Assembly (NCBI GenBank): GCA_046330255.1 | Contig: JAXLTC010000002.1 | Coordinates: forward strand, 990,737-1,054,736 | Direction of reading: 5' to 3' | From: JBBSBL01 sp046330255 | GTDB lineage: Bacteria; Actinomycetota; Thermoleophilia; Solirubrobacterales; Solirubrobacteraceae | DNA length: 64,000 bases | In this document: positions 17,785-25,643 of the stretch, in pieces | Position numbering within the stretch: position 1 is the first letter of the stretch | How the letters are laid out: each line of letters opens with the position of its first letter | Made by a program: the position numbers and the translations under genes | The notes under the pieces: generated by a model | What the model saw: only the letters and a program-made list of their open reading frames with translations | What the model was told of the DNA's origin: nothing | Databases searched by the model: none

Positions 17785-19047
17785 TCAGTCGGCCAGGACC
17801 GCGGACATCCCCTTCAACCCGACCTCCATCATCTGCCAGGCAGCGCCCGCGTGGAACGGCTCGCCGGCGTGGAAGCGCATCGGAACCGTCGTGCCGAGCA
17901 TCTTCTTGCCGAGCCGCCACGTGTGCCCGGTGCCGACCTTGTAGTCGCGATCGGCGCCGGGGCGCACGGTCACCGGCCGTGCAGGATCGCCGGTGAGGTC
18001 GAGCGGCACCTGTGCGAAGGTGGCCTTGTCGAACATCTCCATGATGCACATGGAGACCGGATCGAACGGTCGCTCGAACTCGTGGGCGCCGCTCTCGGCG
18101 CCGATGTGCTCGGCGACGGTGTCGGCCTGCAGGAACGCCAGGAACGCCTGCTTGACCGGGAAGTCGCCGGCATCCCCCGGGGCGTAGATGTCGGGATGCC
18201 CCACGACCTGGCGCGTCGCGGAGTCGGTCTCGATGAAGCCGCGCTCGTCGGACGGGAGCGAGTCGTAGCGGACGGCGGAGACGTAGGGCGGAAAGGCGAT
18301 CAGGTGGTCGAAGCCCCGGTGGCTCCCGTCCGCGTAGCGAACCTCGCCGGCGGCGACCTCGGTGACCGTCTCGCCGATATGCCCGTCGATGCCGCGCTTC
18401 GAGAACTCGGCGGTCACGACCTCGTGGAGCCGCGGCCCGAACGCCTGGATGTAGGACTGCTCGAAGGTCGACCAGGTGATCTCGACGTTGTCGCGGGCGC
18501 CCTCGCGGCGCAGCCAGGTCTCGAGCATCATCACGATCTCGTACAGCGGCCCCGCGCACTTGTTGTTGGGCGGGATCAGGAACAGCACCCGGCTGCGCTT
18601 GCCGTCCCGGGCGTCGTCCCGGATCCGCTCGAAGCGCTCGCGGACGCCCAGCATGCTCTGCGGCGTCCAGATCGTCGCGGCGTGCTCGGCCAGGCCGGGG
18701 ATCTCGCCGGGACGCATCGCCGCACCGGTCGCGATCACGAGCTTGTCGTAGCCGACGCTGCGCCCGTCCTCGAGGCCGACGGCGCGCGCTCCCGGGTCGA
18801 CGCCCGCGACGGCACCCTGGACGAACTCGACGTGGCGGCGCTGGAAGGGCTTGGCGAGGTCGACGACGAGGTCGTCGGGATCGGCGCCGAACGGCACGTA
18901 GATCGCGTTGGGGCGGAAGGTGAACGCCTCGCGATCCGCGACCACGGTGAGAGCGACGCGATCGCGCATGCGCATCCGGAGCAGGAAAGCGGTCTCCAGG
19001 CCGGCGAACCCGGCGCCGAGAATCGTGATGCGGGGCTTCTCGGCCAT
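17785..19047 (-). CDS. SQR-like FAD oxidoreductase
   Basis: A 420-residue two-dinucleotide-fold flavoprotein of the sulfide:quinone oxidoreductase/FCSD branch. FAD motifs are GAGFAGLE (11-18) and APGDAGDFP (about 289-297). Cys164 (NNKCAG) and Cys334 (VSMCIMEMFD) sit where SQRs carry the two redox cysteines that take sulfide sulfur. It would oxidise sulfide to persulfide at the membrane and pass electrons to quinone. It converges on the DsrE gene and completes a plausible sulfide-to-persulfide-to-sulfite route. A type-II NADH dehydrogenase is the alternative, less likely because of the cysteines. Confidence 0.75.
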   Translation of the reverse strand: MAEKPRITILGAGFAGLETAFLLRMRMRDRVALTVVADREAFTFRPNAIYVPFGADPDDLVVDLAKPFQRRHVEFVQGAVAGVDPGARAVGLEDGRSVGYDKLVIATGAAMRPGEIPGLAEHAATIWTPQSMLGVRERFERIRDDARDGKRSRVLFLIPPNNKCAGPLYEIVMMLETWLRREGARDNVEITWSTFEQSYIQAFGPRLHEVVTAEFSKRGIDGHIGETVTEVAAGEVRYADGSHRGFDHLIAFPPYVSAVRYDSLPSDERGFIETDSATRQVVGHPDIYAPGDAGDFPVKQAFLAFLQADTVAEHIGAESGAHEFERPFDPVSMCIMEMFDKATFAQVPLDLTGDPARPVTVRPGADRDYKVGTGHTWRLGKKMLGTTVPMRFHAGEPFHAGAAWQMMEVGLKGMSAVLAD

Positions 19048-19122
19048 CCCTGCGAGCCTCCCGCTCAGCGGGGCGCCGCGCATCCGTGCGAGCGCGGGCC
19101 GGGCGTCAGTAGATGCCCGCAC

Positions 19123-20394
19123 TCAGGCGGGTGAGGCCGTGTCCCCGCCCGCGGTCCCACTGGTCCGCGCGCCGGTGAGCACGTACGCCGGCATCGGCCC
19201 CTTGCCCTTGACGTCGATGACACCGCGCGGCTCGAGCTCGAAGCCGTCGCGCAGCCGCTCGCAGGCCGGCTCGGTGACCTGGATCGTGCCCGGCGCGGCG
19301 TGGGACTCCATGCGGCTCGCGGTGTTCACCGTGTCCCCCCAGAGGTCATAGATGAACTTCGCGCGACCGATCACGCCCGCCACGACCGGGCCGCTGTCGA
19401 TGCCGATGCGGACCCGCAGCGACCGGCCTGCCTCCTCGCCGCAGCGCGCCGCGGCCGGACCCATTGCGAGCGCCATCGCCGCGATCGCCTCCGCGTGGTC
19501 ATCCCGCGGCACCGGGACGCCCGCGGCCGCCATGTAGGCGTCGCCGATCGTCTTGATCTTCTCGACGCCGTGCGCGGCGGCGAGCTCGTCCCAGCTCGCG
19601 AAAACTCGGTCCAGCAGCGACACCAGCTCCGCAGCCGGGAGCCGCTCGGAGAGCGGCGTGAAGCCGACGATGTCGGCGAACAGCACGGTCGCGATCGGGA
19701 TGTCGTCGGCGATGACCCCGTCGTGGTCGCGCAGCCGCGCCGCGACCGGCGCCGGCAGGACGTTCAGCAGCAGGCGCTCCGACTTGGCGCGCTCGAGGCC
19801 GAGCGCTTCGTGCGCGCGCTCCCGCGCGCGCACGAAGTACTGCAGCAAGGCGTAGGCCACGGACCCGACGCCGAGCAGGTTCAGCGCGAAGAACGCGACC
19901 ACCACGCCCTGCGGGATGTCAGGAGCGTGCGCCGAGAGCGCGGGGTCGATCGCCGCCGAGATCCCGACCAGCGCGGCGAACGCCGCGAACCACGGCAGCG
20001 ACTGTCGCGCCCCGACGAACAGCATCGCGCCGAGCGGCGAGGTGATCCCCCACAGGCACACCGCCGAGGACGACTCGAAGCCGCCCAGGCTCCACTGCAG
20101 CACGAACGGCAGCACGAGGCTCATCGCGAGCTGGCTGCGGCGGAAGAGGATGAAGCGCCTGGTGCGGAAGAAGATCGCCAGGCTCGCCGCCGACGCAAGC
20201 TGGTAGGCGAACGGGATCGCCGCCGAGACCCACAGGCCGAGCACGGCGTAGGTGATCACCCACACGAATGCGAGGCTCGCCATCGAGACGGTCGAGAGGA
20301 CCAGGACCGCCTTGCGCGTGCGCAGCTCCTCGGAGTCCGTCGGCAGCGCGCCGGCCTCCGTCAGTCGCCCCAACCAGCCCGAGAGCCGCCCCAC
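19123..20394 (-). CDS. Membrane-anchored class III adenylate/guanylate cyclase
   Basis: A 423-residue protein: about six hydrophobic helices (residues 25-200), then a short coiled linker (FVRARERAHEALGLERAKSERLL) and a class III cyclase domain. Catalytic motifs are ATVLFADIVGFTPLS, KTIGDAYMAAAG and YDLWGDTVNTASRMES. It should make cAMP (or cGMP) in response to a membrane signal. GTG 20394 was chosen from a TAGCCT -10 element 8 bases upstream; longer readings overlap the P-loop gene. Confidence 0.85.
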   Translation of the reverse strand: MGRLSGWLGRLTEAGALPTDSEELRTRKAVLVLSTVSMASLAFVWVITYAVLGLWVSAAIPFAYQLASAASLAIFFRTRRFILFRRSQLAMSLVLPFVLQWSLGGFESSSAVCLWGITSPLGAMLFVGARQSLPWFAAFAALVGISAAIDPALSAHAPDIPQGVVVAFFALNLLGVGSVAYALLQYFVRARERAHEALGLERAKSERLLLNVLPAPVAARLRDHDGVIADDIPIATVLFADIVGFTPLSERLPAAELVSLLDRVFASWDELAAAHGVEKIKTIGDAYMAAAGVPVPRDDHAEAIAAMALAMGPAAARCGEEAGRSLRVRIGIDSGPVVAGVIGRAKFIYDLWGDTVNTASRMESHAAPGTIQVTEPACERLRDGFELEPRGVIDVKGKGPMPAYVLTGARTSGTAGGDTASPA

Positions 20395-20402
20395 GACCAG
20401 GC

Positions 20403-20408
20403 AGGCTA
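20403..20408 (-). promoter_or_regulatory. -10 element TAGCCT of the membrane cyclase gene
   Basis: Read leftward, TAGCCT is followed by 8 bases and the GTG start, implying a leaderless transcript separate from the upstream monooxygenase operon. Confidence 0.45.
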
Positions 20409-20423
20409 CTGCCGCTCGCCGCC

Positions 20424-21029
20424 CTACCGCGCGGGGGCCGGCCGCCCGGTCACGCGGGCCGTCCACCGGCGAGTGGCCCGCGGCGATCGCAGGCGGGCCA
20501 CCGCGAGGTGCCGGTTCTCTGGCTGCGCGAACAGCCGCGGGTACTCCCGGCGCTGGCCGCGATGCGAGCGCAGGGCGGTGAGGACGCCCTTCGCGGCGAT
20601 GAGCATCTGCTTCGGCACGTCGGCCCGGCGCCCGCTCTCGGCGGCCTGCGCGCTGAGCGACGAGGTGCGGGTCCGTGCGCGTTTGGCCAGCCGCCACAGG
20701 CTCACGTAGGCCGGGTAGTCGAGCCAGACGATCGTGTCCGCCCGCGGCCAGACCAGGTCGCGCACCGCGCGCTTGTTGCCGTCGGTCACCCAGCGGTTCC
20801 CGGCGATCGCCGCGCTGGTGCGCTCCCGCAGGACCGGAAGCGGCACGGTGCTGAGGTCCCGCTCGAAGTAGAGCGAGTCGAGCTCCACGTGCGGCACCTC
20901 CAGCGCGGCGGCGACCTCGCGCGCGAGCGTCGTCTTGCCCGACCCCGTGCGCCCCAGGATCAGGATGCGCTCACACCCGGCGAGGGTGTTGAGCGGATCG
21001 CGCCGGTCTGTCGTCTCGGCCCCGGGCAT
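20424..21029 (-). CDS. P-loop nucleoside-kinase-like protein
   Basis: A 201-residue protein with Walker A GRTGSGKTT near residue 26, an acidic VELDSLYFE segment and DTIVWLDYP (Walker B-like). It resembles the adenylate-kinase-like 'DNA topology modulation protein' (FlaR) group, whose substrate is not established. The C-terminal 50 residues are basic. It starts 15 bases after the GMC gene and is probably last in that operon. Confidence 0.65.
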   Translation of the reverse strand: MPGAETTDRRDPLNTLAGCERILILGRTGSGKTTLAREVAAALEVPHVELDSLYFERDLSTVPLPVLRERTSAAIAGNRWVTDGNKRAVRDLVWPRADTIVWLDYPAYVSLWRLAKRARTRTSSLSAQAAESGRRADVPKQMLIAAKGVLTALRSHRGQRREYPRLFAQPENRHLAVARLRSPRATRRWTARVTGRPAPAR

Positions 21030-21044
21030 TTCGCCCGGGAAGTT

Positions 21045-22706
21045 CTACCTGCTCGACCCGGAGCGCATCGGCTGCTCTGCCGCGCTTGCCGCCCGCCCGC
21101 TCTCGGCGAGCGCCGCGGGCGGGACGTGGCTCATCGCGCGCTCGGCGAGCGCCGTGATCGTGAGGCTGGGGTTCACGCCGGGGTTGGCGGGGACCGCGGC
21201 GCCGTCGCAGACCATCAGGTTCTCGTAGCCGAACACCCGCTGCCGCGCATCGACGACCCCGCGCTCCGCGTCCGGAGCGATCACCGCGCCGCCGAGGATG
21301 TGGGCGGTCGACGGGATGTTCCCGAGCGCCTCGAAGATGCTGCTCTGCGCGAGCCCGCCGACGCGGTCCGCCATCCAGGCCGTCGCCTCGTTCGCGATCG
21401 GGATGAACGTAGGGTTCGGCTTGGTCGCGTCCTGCTCGGTCTGCAGGCGCGTCACGCGGCCCGACCGGCGCGCGCGCCGCGGGCGCAGCGCGATCGCGTT
21501 GTCGAGCGTCTGCATCACCAGGACGGTGAACGAGCGGCGCGACCATCCCCTGGGCGAGAGCGAGCGCGCGAAGCGCCCCGGATGCCGCAGCATCTGCGCC
21601 AGGAGCCTCAACGGCCGGGTGACGCGGCTCCCGCCCCCCACGAGCAGCGTGAAGAGGCCGCTCATCGAATCCCCGGCGCGGCCGTAGATGACCGGCTCGA
21701 TGTGCGTGCTCTCGTCGGGATAGATGCTCGAGCCGATCGCGACGCCGTCATCGAAGCCCGGGGCGCCGTCGGGCGCGGTGACGGCGAGGATCGCCTCGCT
21801 GTTGGTCCGCACGAGCTCGCCCAGCCGCGCCGAGACGGCGGGCAGCGAGCCGCCCAGCCGGCAGCGCTGGAGGAGCAGGTTCGTGCCGAGCGCGCCCGCC
21901 GCCAGCACGACCCCGCGCGCGGTCTGCGTGCGGCGCCGCTTGCGCAGCCACGCCCCGGAGCGCTCGCTCGTGACCGCGTAGCCGTCGCTGCCGTCGCCGC
22001 GCCCGAGCGGGCGGATGTCGACCACCGTGCGCTCCGGCATCACGCGCGCGCCGAGCTTCTCGGCGAACCAGAGGTAGTTCTTCACGAGCGTGTTCTTGGC
22101 TCCGTGCGGGCAGCCGACCATGCACCGCCCGCAGCGCCTGCAGCCCGTCCGCTCGGGGCCCTCCCCGCCGAAGTACGGGTCGGCGACCGTCCTGCCGGGC
22201 TCGCCGAGAAAGACGCCGACGGGCGTGCGGCGGTAGCTGTCTCCGACGCCGATGCTCTCGCCGAAGTCGCGCAGCAGCAGGCCGGCCGGATCGTCGCGGT
22301 CGTAGGTCGTGACGCCGAGCATGCGCTGCGCCTCGTCGTAGTGGGGAGCGAGCTCGGTCTCCCAGTCGGCGAGCCCCTCCCATTGCGGGTCCCGGAAGAA
22401 CGTCTTCGGAGGCACGTACAGCGTGTTCGCGTAGCCCAGGCTGCCGCCTCCGACGCCGCAGCCGCTCACCACGAGCACGTCCTTGAAGAGCGACATCCGC
22501 AGGATGCCCTTCATGCCGAGTCGCGGCATCCAGTAGTAGCGCCGGACGTCCCACGTGCTCTTCGCGAACTCGTGGTCCGCGTAGCGGCGCCCGCACTCCA
22601 GCACGCCCACGGAGTACCCCTTCTCGGACAGGCGCAGCGCCGAGACGCTCCCGCCGAAGCCGGAGCCGACCACGAGCCAGTCGTAGTCGAAGCGCCCGGC
22701 GCTCAC
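21045..22706 (-). CDS. GMC-family FAD oxidoreductase, cholesterol-oxidase-like
   Basis: A 553-residue flavoprotein. FAD motif VVGSGFGGSVSALRL at the N-terminus; C-terminal GMC signature around AHILGGAVIAP, FGYENLMVCDGAAVPANPGVNPSLTITALAERA. It carries an unusual cysteine cluster CRRCGRCMVGC (about residues 187-198), as in a subgroup of GMC enzymes annotated as cholesterol oxidases. It oxidises an alcohol to a ketone or aldehyde. Its ATG overlaps the stop of the SCP2-type gene, so it is made with the monooxygenase; oxidising the alcohol product is its likely job (inference). Confidence 0.82.
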   Translation of the reverse strand: MSAGRFDYDWLVVGSGFGGSVSALRLSEKGYSVGVLECGRRYADHEFAKSTWDVRRYYWMPRLGMKGILRMSLFKDVLVVSGCGVGGGSLGYANTLYVPPKTFFRDPQWEGLADWETELAPHYDEAQRMLGVTTYDRDDPAGLLLRDFGESIGVGDSYRRTPVGVFLGEPGRTVADPYFGGEGPERTGCRRCGRCMVGCPHGAKNTLVKNYLWFAEKLGARVMPERTVVDIRPLGRGDGSDGYAVTSERSGAWLRKRRRTQTARGVVLAAGALGTNLLLQRCRLGGSLPAVSARLGELVRTNSEAILAVTAPDGAPGFDDGVAIGSSIYPDESTHIEPVIYGRAGDSMSGLFTLLVGGGSRVTRPLRLLAQMLRHPGRFARSLSPRGWSRRSFTVLVMQTLDNAIALRPRRARRSGRVTRLQTEQDATKPNPTFIPIANEATAWMADRVGGLAQSSIFEALGNIPSTAHILGGAVIAPDAERGVVDARQRVFGYENLMVCDGAAVPANPGVNPSLTITALAERAMSHVPPAALAESGRAASAAEQPMRSGSSR

Positions 22707-23131
22707 GCCGCGGCCGCCAATCCGAAGAGCGCGGGGAAGCGCAGCGCGACGAACGGGTCGCCCTCGATCTCGAGCCGGCCCTCTCCGAGCAGGCGGGGCC
22801 AGGCCGCGGCCCCGCCGGCGAGGCGGACGAGGTCCGACCCGGCGACGGTGATGGTCGTCCCGGCCGCCGGGACGGCCACGCGACGAACCGTGCAGCGGCC
22901 GTGCGCAACCCGGATCTCGTAGCGCGCCGGCGGGCCGCCGTTCCGCGACCGGATGCAGAGGGCGATGGTCCCGTCGAACCCGTCGGCCGCGGCCGGGACG
23001 AACTGCGTCGGCATGGCCCGCGGCAGGGCCGCCAGCAGCGCCCGCCGCGCGACGCCGCGGTCGAGGTGGGCGAGGTGGCGGTCGCCCCGCCGCAGGGCGC
23101 TTCTCGCGAGCCGGCGCGCGCGCTCCCTCAT
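22703..23131 (-). CDS. SCP2-type sterol/lipid-carrier domain protein
   Basis: A 142-residue protein. After a basic N-terminus, residues 45-140 resemble the SCP2 sterol-binding fold: DGFDGTIALCIRS, YEIRVAHGRCTV, TTITVAGSDLVRLAGG, GRLEIEGDPFVALRFPALFGL. Such proteins bind lipids, acyl chains or sterols. Its start and stop overlap the fused monooxygenase component and the GMC gene by 4 bases each, so it may present or solubilise the hydrophobic substrate of the oxygenase (inference). Confidence 0.72.
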   Translation of the reverse strand: MRERARRLARSALRRGDRHLAHLDRGVARRALLAALPRAMPTQFVPAAADGFDGTIALCIRSRNGGPPARYEIRVAHGRCTVRRVAVPAAGTTITVAGSDLVRLAGGAAAWPRLLGEGRLEIEGDPFVALRFPALFGLAAAA

Positions 23132-25635
23132 GACATCAGGTGCTCCATCGCCTCCGTCGGGTCGGAGAAGAGCATCAGCGCCTCGTCGGCGGCCACCATC
23201 CGGCCGTAGTGCGTCGACATCTCGTGCTGGATCGTGTAGGCGTCGATCTCGTAGCCGAGCTCCTCGCCGACCTCGTCGTAGGGGATCACGAGACGGTCCT
23301 TCGCGCGGATGTCCCAGAACGCGGCCTGCTCGTGCACGACGATGTCCTCGCGACGGCCGAGGATCTCGGCGACGGCGTCGCCCTCGGCGCTCTTCGCCAT
23401 CACGATTCCGACGTAGTCGTAGGTCTCGCCGCCGTCCGACCCGGCGGGTGCCGGCTCGGGCGCGGGCGCGCGCCGGCGCGGCGACTGCGGCCTGCGCTTG
23501 CGGCGCTTGGGCTCGGGCGCCGCGGCCTCCGGCGCTCGGGCTTCCTGGCCGACCAGCCCGGCGAGCTCCGGCAGGCCGCAGTCGGCGAACAGCGCCGCCG
23601 CGTCGCCGCGCACGTTCTCTGAGGCCCGCTCGACGTCGATCCCGACCGGCAGGCGCTCCGCGATCGCGCGCAGCGCGAGCGTGGCATCGAGGGCGTCGGG
23701 CAGCCACTGCCGGATCCAGCCCTCGACCCGCGAGCGGTTCTCCGCGCCGTGGTGCTCGTCCTCGCACGCGAAACGGACGAAGGCCACCGTCCAGTCGCGA
23801 GCCCACTCCCACTCCTGCGCCGCCACGCGGGAGAGCACGGGGGTGACGGTGTCTCCGTTGCGCGCGGCGGCGCGGATGCCGAGGTCGCGTCGCAGCAGGT
23901 TCCCGGCCAGCGGCTCGAAGCAGACGTTCGCCGCGACGATGAGCTCCCCCCAGTCCTCGACCGTGGCGAGTCGCTCCACGTAGCGCCGCGCCGGCTGCCA
24001 CGCGGGCTCCGACAGGAAGCGCTCGCGCGCCTCCTCGATCGGCAACGGGCCGTGGTGCTCCTCGAGGTCCATCGCGTAGAGAACGACGGCCTGCGCGGAG
24101 CGCTGCTTCATCGCCGCCTGCAGCGCGACGCAGGCGGTGATCGAGTCCGAGAGGCAGTCGCGGGCCGCGGTGGCGGTCGCGAACCAGAGCCCGTGCTCGA
24201 CATACGCGGGCACCTGCAGGTAGGTGCGCAGGAACTCGATCCACTCGGGCGTGAAGTCCTCCAGCACCCCCTCGGCCCGCGCCGAGGCGATCGCGTTCTC
24301 GATCTGGCTCTCCGCGGCGCTCCCGCGCTGGTAGTAGGGACGCTCCCACTGCCCGGCCGGGTCGCGGAACGCGAACCAGTCGGAGGAGCGCAGGGCTGTG
24401 GAGTCGTCCCACCAGATCCCGCGGCCGTCCTCGAAGTGCATCGGCCAGCCGCGCCGCAGGTGGCGGTGGATCGATGGCTGGGTGTCGACCGTCACGTCCT
24501 CATAGAGCGTCGCGCGACGCCTGCTCGGCTCGTACCACTGGAACCGCCGCTCGGCGTCGTCGCCGGCCGGCTGCCCGGCGCCGCGCTCGAAGCGCTTGAC
24601 CGGCGCGCTCGGGCCGGCCTGCGCGTCCTCGCCGCCGGCCTCGGCGGAGGTCGTGAACTTGTCGCTGTGGATCCGCTGGCCGTCGAGCTTGTGCTTGGCG
24701 GTCAGCATCTCCTCCGCGGCCTCGATCATGGGCGGCGGTCCGCACATGTAGACCTCGGGCCCCTCTAGCTCCCCCGCGGCGAGGAACTCGTCGACCGCGT
24801 CGTGCACGAAGCGGCCGCCGTCGCCCTCCGAGAGGACCGGCGTGAAGCGGAAGTCCGCGAGGTCGCGCCCCAGCGCCTCGACCAGCTCGACGTGAAAGAG
24901 GTCCGCCTCGGTCCGTGCCCCGTAGAAGAAGCGCACCGGGCGCTCGCTGCGCTCCGCCGCGAGCCGGCGCAGCAGCGAGAGGACCGGGGCCATTCCCGAG
25001 CCGCCGGCGATCATCAGGATCGGGGCATCGCCGCCGCGCAGGTGGAAGACGCCGTAGGGGCCGGTGAAGGCGATCTCGTCCCCCGGTTTGATCCGGCCGT
25101 CGAGCATTCCCGACAGCTTGCCGCCGGGATAGCGCTTGATGATCAGCTCGATGTGGCTGTCGCCCGGGACGTTCGCGAGCGAGAACGAGCGCGTCACGCC
25201 CTCGGCCTCGGGGACGTGGAGGTCGACGTACTGGCCGGGCTTGAAGGAGAAGTCCTCCGGCTCCAGCACACGCATGTGCAGGCGGGTGATGTCGTGGGTC
25301 AGCGACTCGACCGCGACGACCTCCGCCCGCCCCTCCCGGATCGCATGCTCGAGGCGGTAGGCGTCGGGGTCGTAGTGCAGCAGCTCGACGACCAGGTCCT
25401 GCTCGGGCATCGCCCGGCACATCAGCGAGTACCCGTTGGCCTCCTCGGATTCCGAGAGCGCGAACGTCGAGTACGGCTTCAGCGCGACCTCGCCCTCCAT
25501 CAGGAAGCACTTGCACGCCGAGCACTGGCCCTCGCGGCAGCCGTAGGCCAGGTTGTAGCCCTGCCGGAACGCCGCGTCGAGGACCGACTCGTCGCTGGAG
25601 CAGTCGATCGTCTCGCCGATCGGCTGGAACGTCAC
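23128..25635 (-). CDS. Fused reductase, hydroxylase beta subunit and coupling protein of a diiron monooxygenase
   Basis: One uninterrupted 835-residue frame holds what propane/alkane monooxygenase operons (prmBCD/mimBCD) usually encode as three proteins. Residues 1-85: plant-type [2Fe-2S] ferredoxin, Cys33/38/41/73. Residues 100-330: FAD/NADH module, RSFSLAN (149-155), GGSGMAP (211-217), CGPPP (298-302). Residues 330-365: Gly/Ala-rich linker. Residues 365-697: hydroxylase beta subunit (RGWPMHFEDGRGIWWDDST, AQEWEWARDW). Residues 698-735: Arg/Pro/Ala linker. Residues 738-835: coupling protein (YDYVGIVMAKSAEGDAVAE ... QHEMSTHYGRMV). GTG 25635 follows the alpha-subunit stop by 8 bases; a TTG overlapping that stop (25647) is the alternative. 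No internal stop or break in reading sense is visible. Confidence 0.9.
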   Translation of the reverse strand: MTFQPIGETIDCSSDESVLDAAFRQGYNLAYGCREGQCSACKCFLMEGEVALKPYSTFALSESEEANGYSLMCRAMPEQDLVVELLHYDPDAYRLEHAIREGRAEVVAVESLTHDITRLHMRVLEPEDFSFKPGQYVDLHVPEAEGVTRSFSLANVPGDSHIELIIKRYPGGKLSGMLDGRIKPGDEIAFTGPYGVFHLRGGDAPILMIAGGSGMAPVLSLLRRLAAERSERPVRFFYGARTEADLFHVELVEALGRDLADFRFTPVLSEGDGGRFVHDAVDEFLAAGELEGPEVYMCGPPPMIEAAEEMLTAKHKLDGQRIHSDKFTTSAEAGGEDAQAGPSAPVKRFERGAGQPAGDDAERRFQWYEPSRRRATLYEDVTVDTQPSIHRHLRRGWPMHFEDGRGIWWDDSTALRSSDWFAFRDPAGQWERPYYQRGSAAESQIENAIASARAEGVLEDFTPEWIEFLRTYLQVPAYVEHGLWFATATAARDCLSDSITACVALQAAMKQRSAQAVVLYAMDLEEHHGPLPIEEARERFLSEPAWQPARRYVERLATVEDWGELIVAANVCFEPLAGNLLRRDLGIRAAARNGDTVTPVLSRVAAQEWEWARDWTVAFVRFACEDEHHGAENRSRVEGWIRQWLPDALDATLALRAIAERLPVGIDVERASENVRGDAAALFADCGLPELAGLVGQEARAPEAAAPEPKRRKRRPQSPRRRAPAPEPAPAGSDGGETYDYVGIVMAKSAEGDAVAEILGRREDIVVHEQAAFWDIRAKDRLVIPYDEVGEELGYEIDAYTIQHEMSTHYGRMVAADEALMLFSDPTEAMEHLMS

Positions 25636-25643
25636 CCGCGGGC

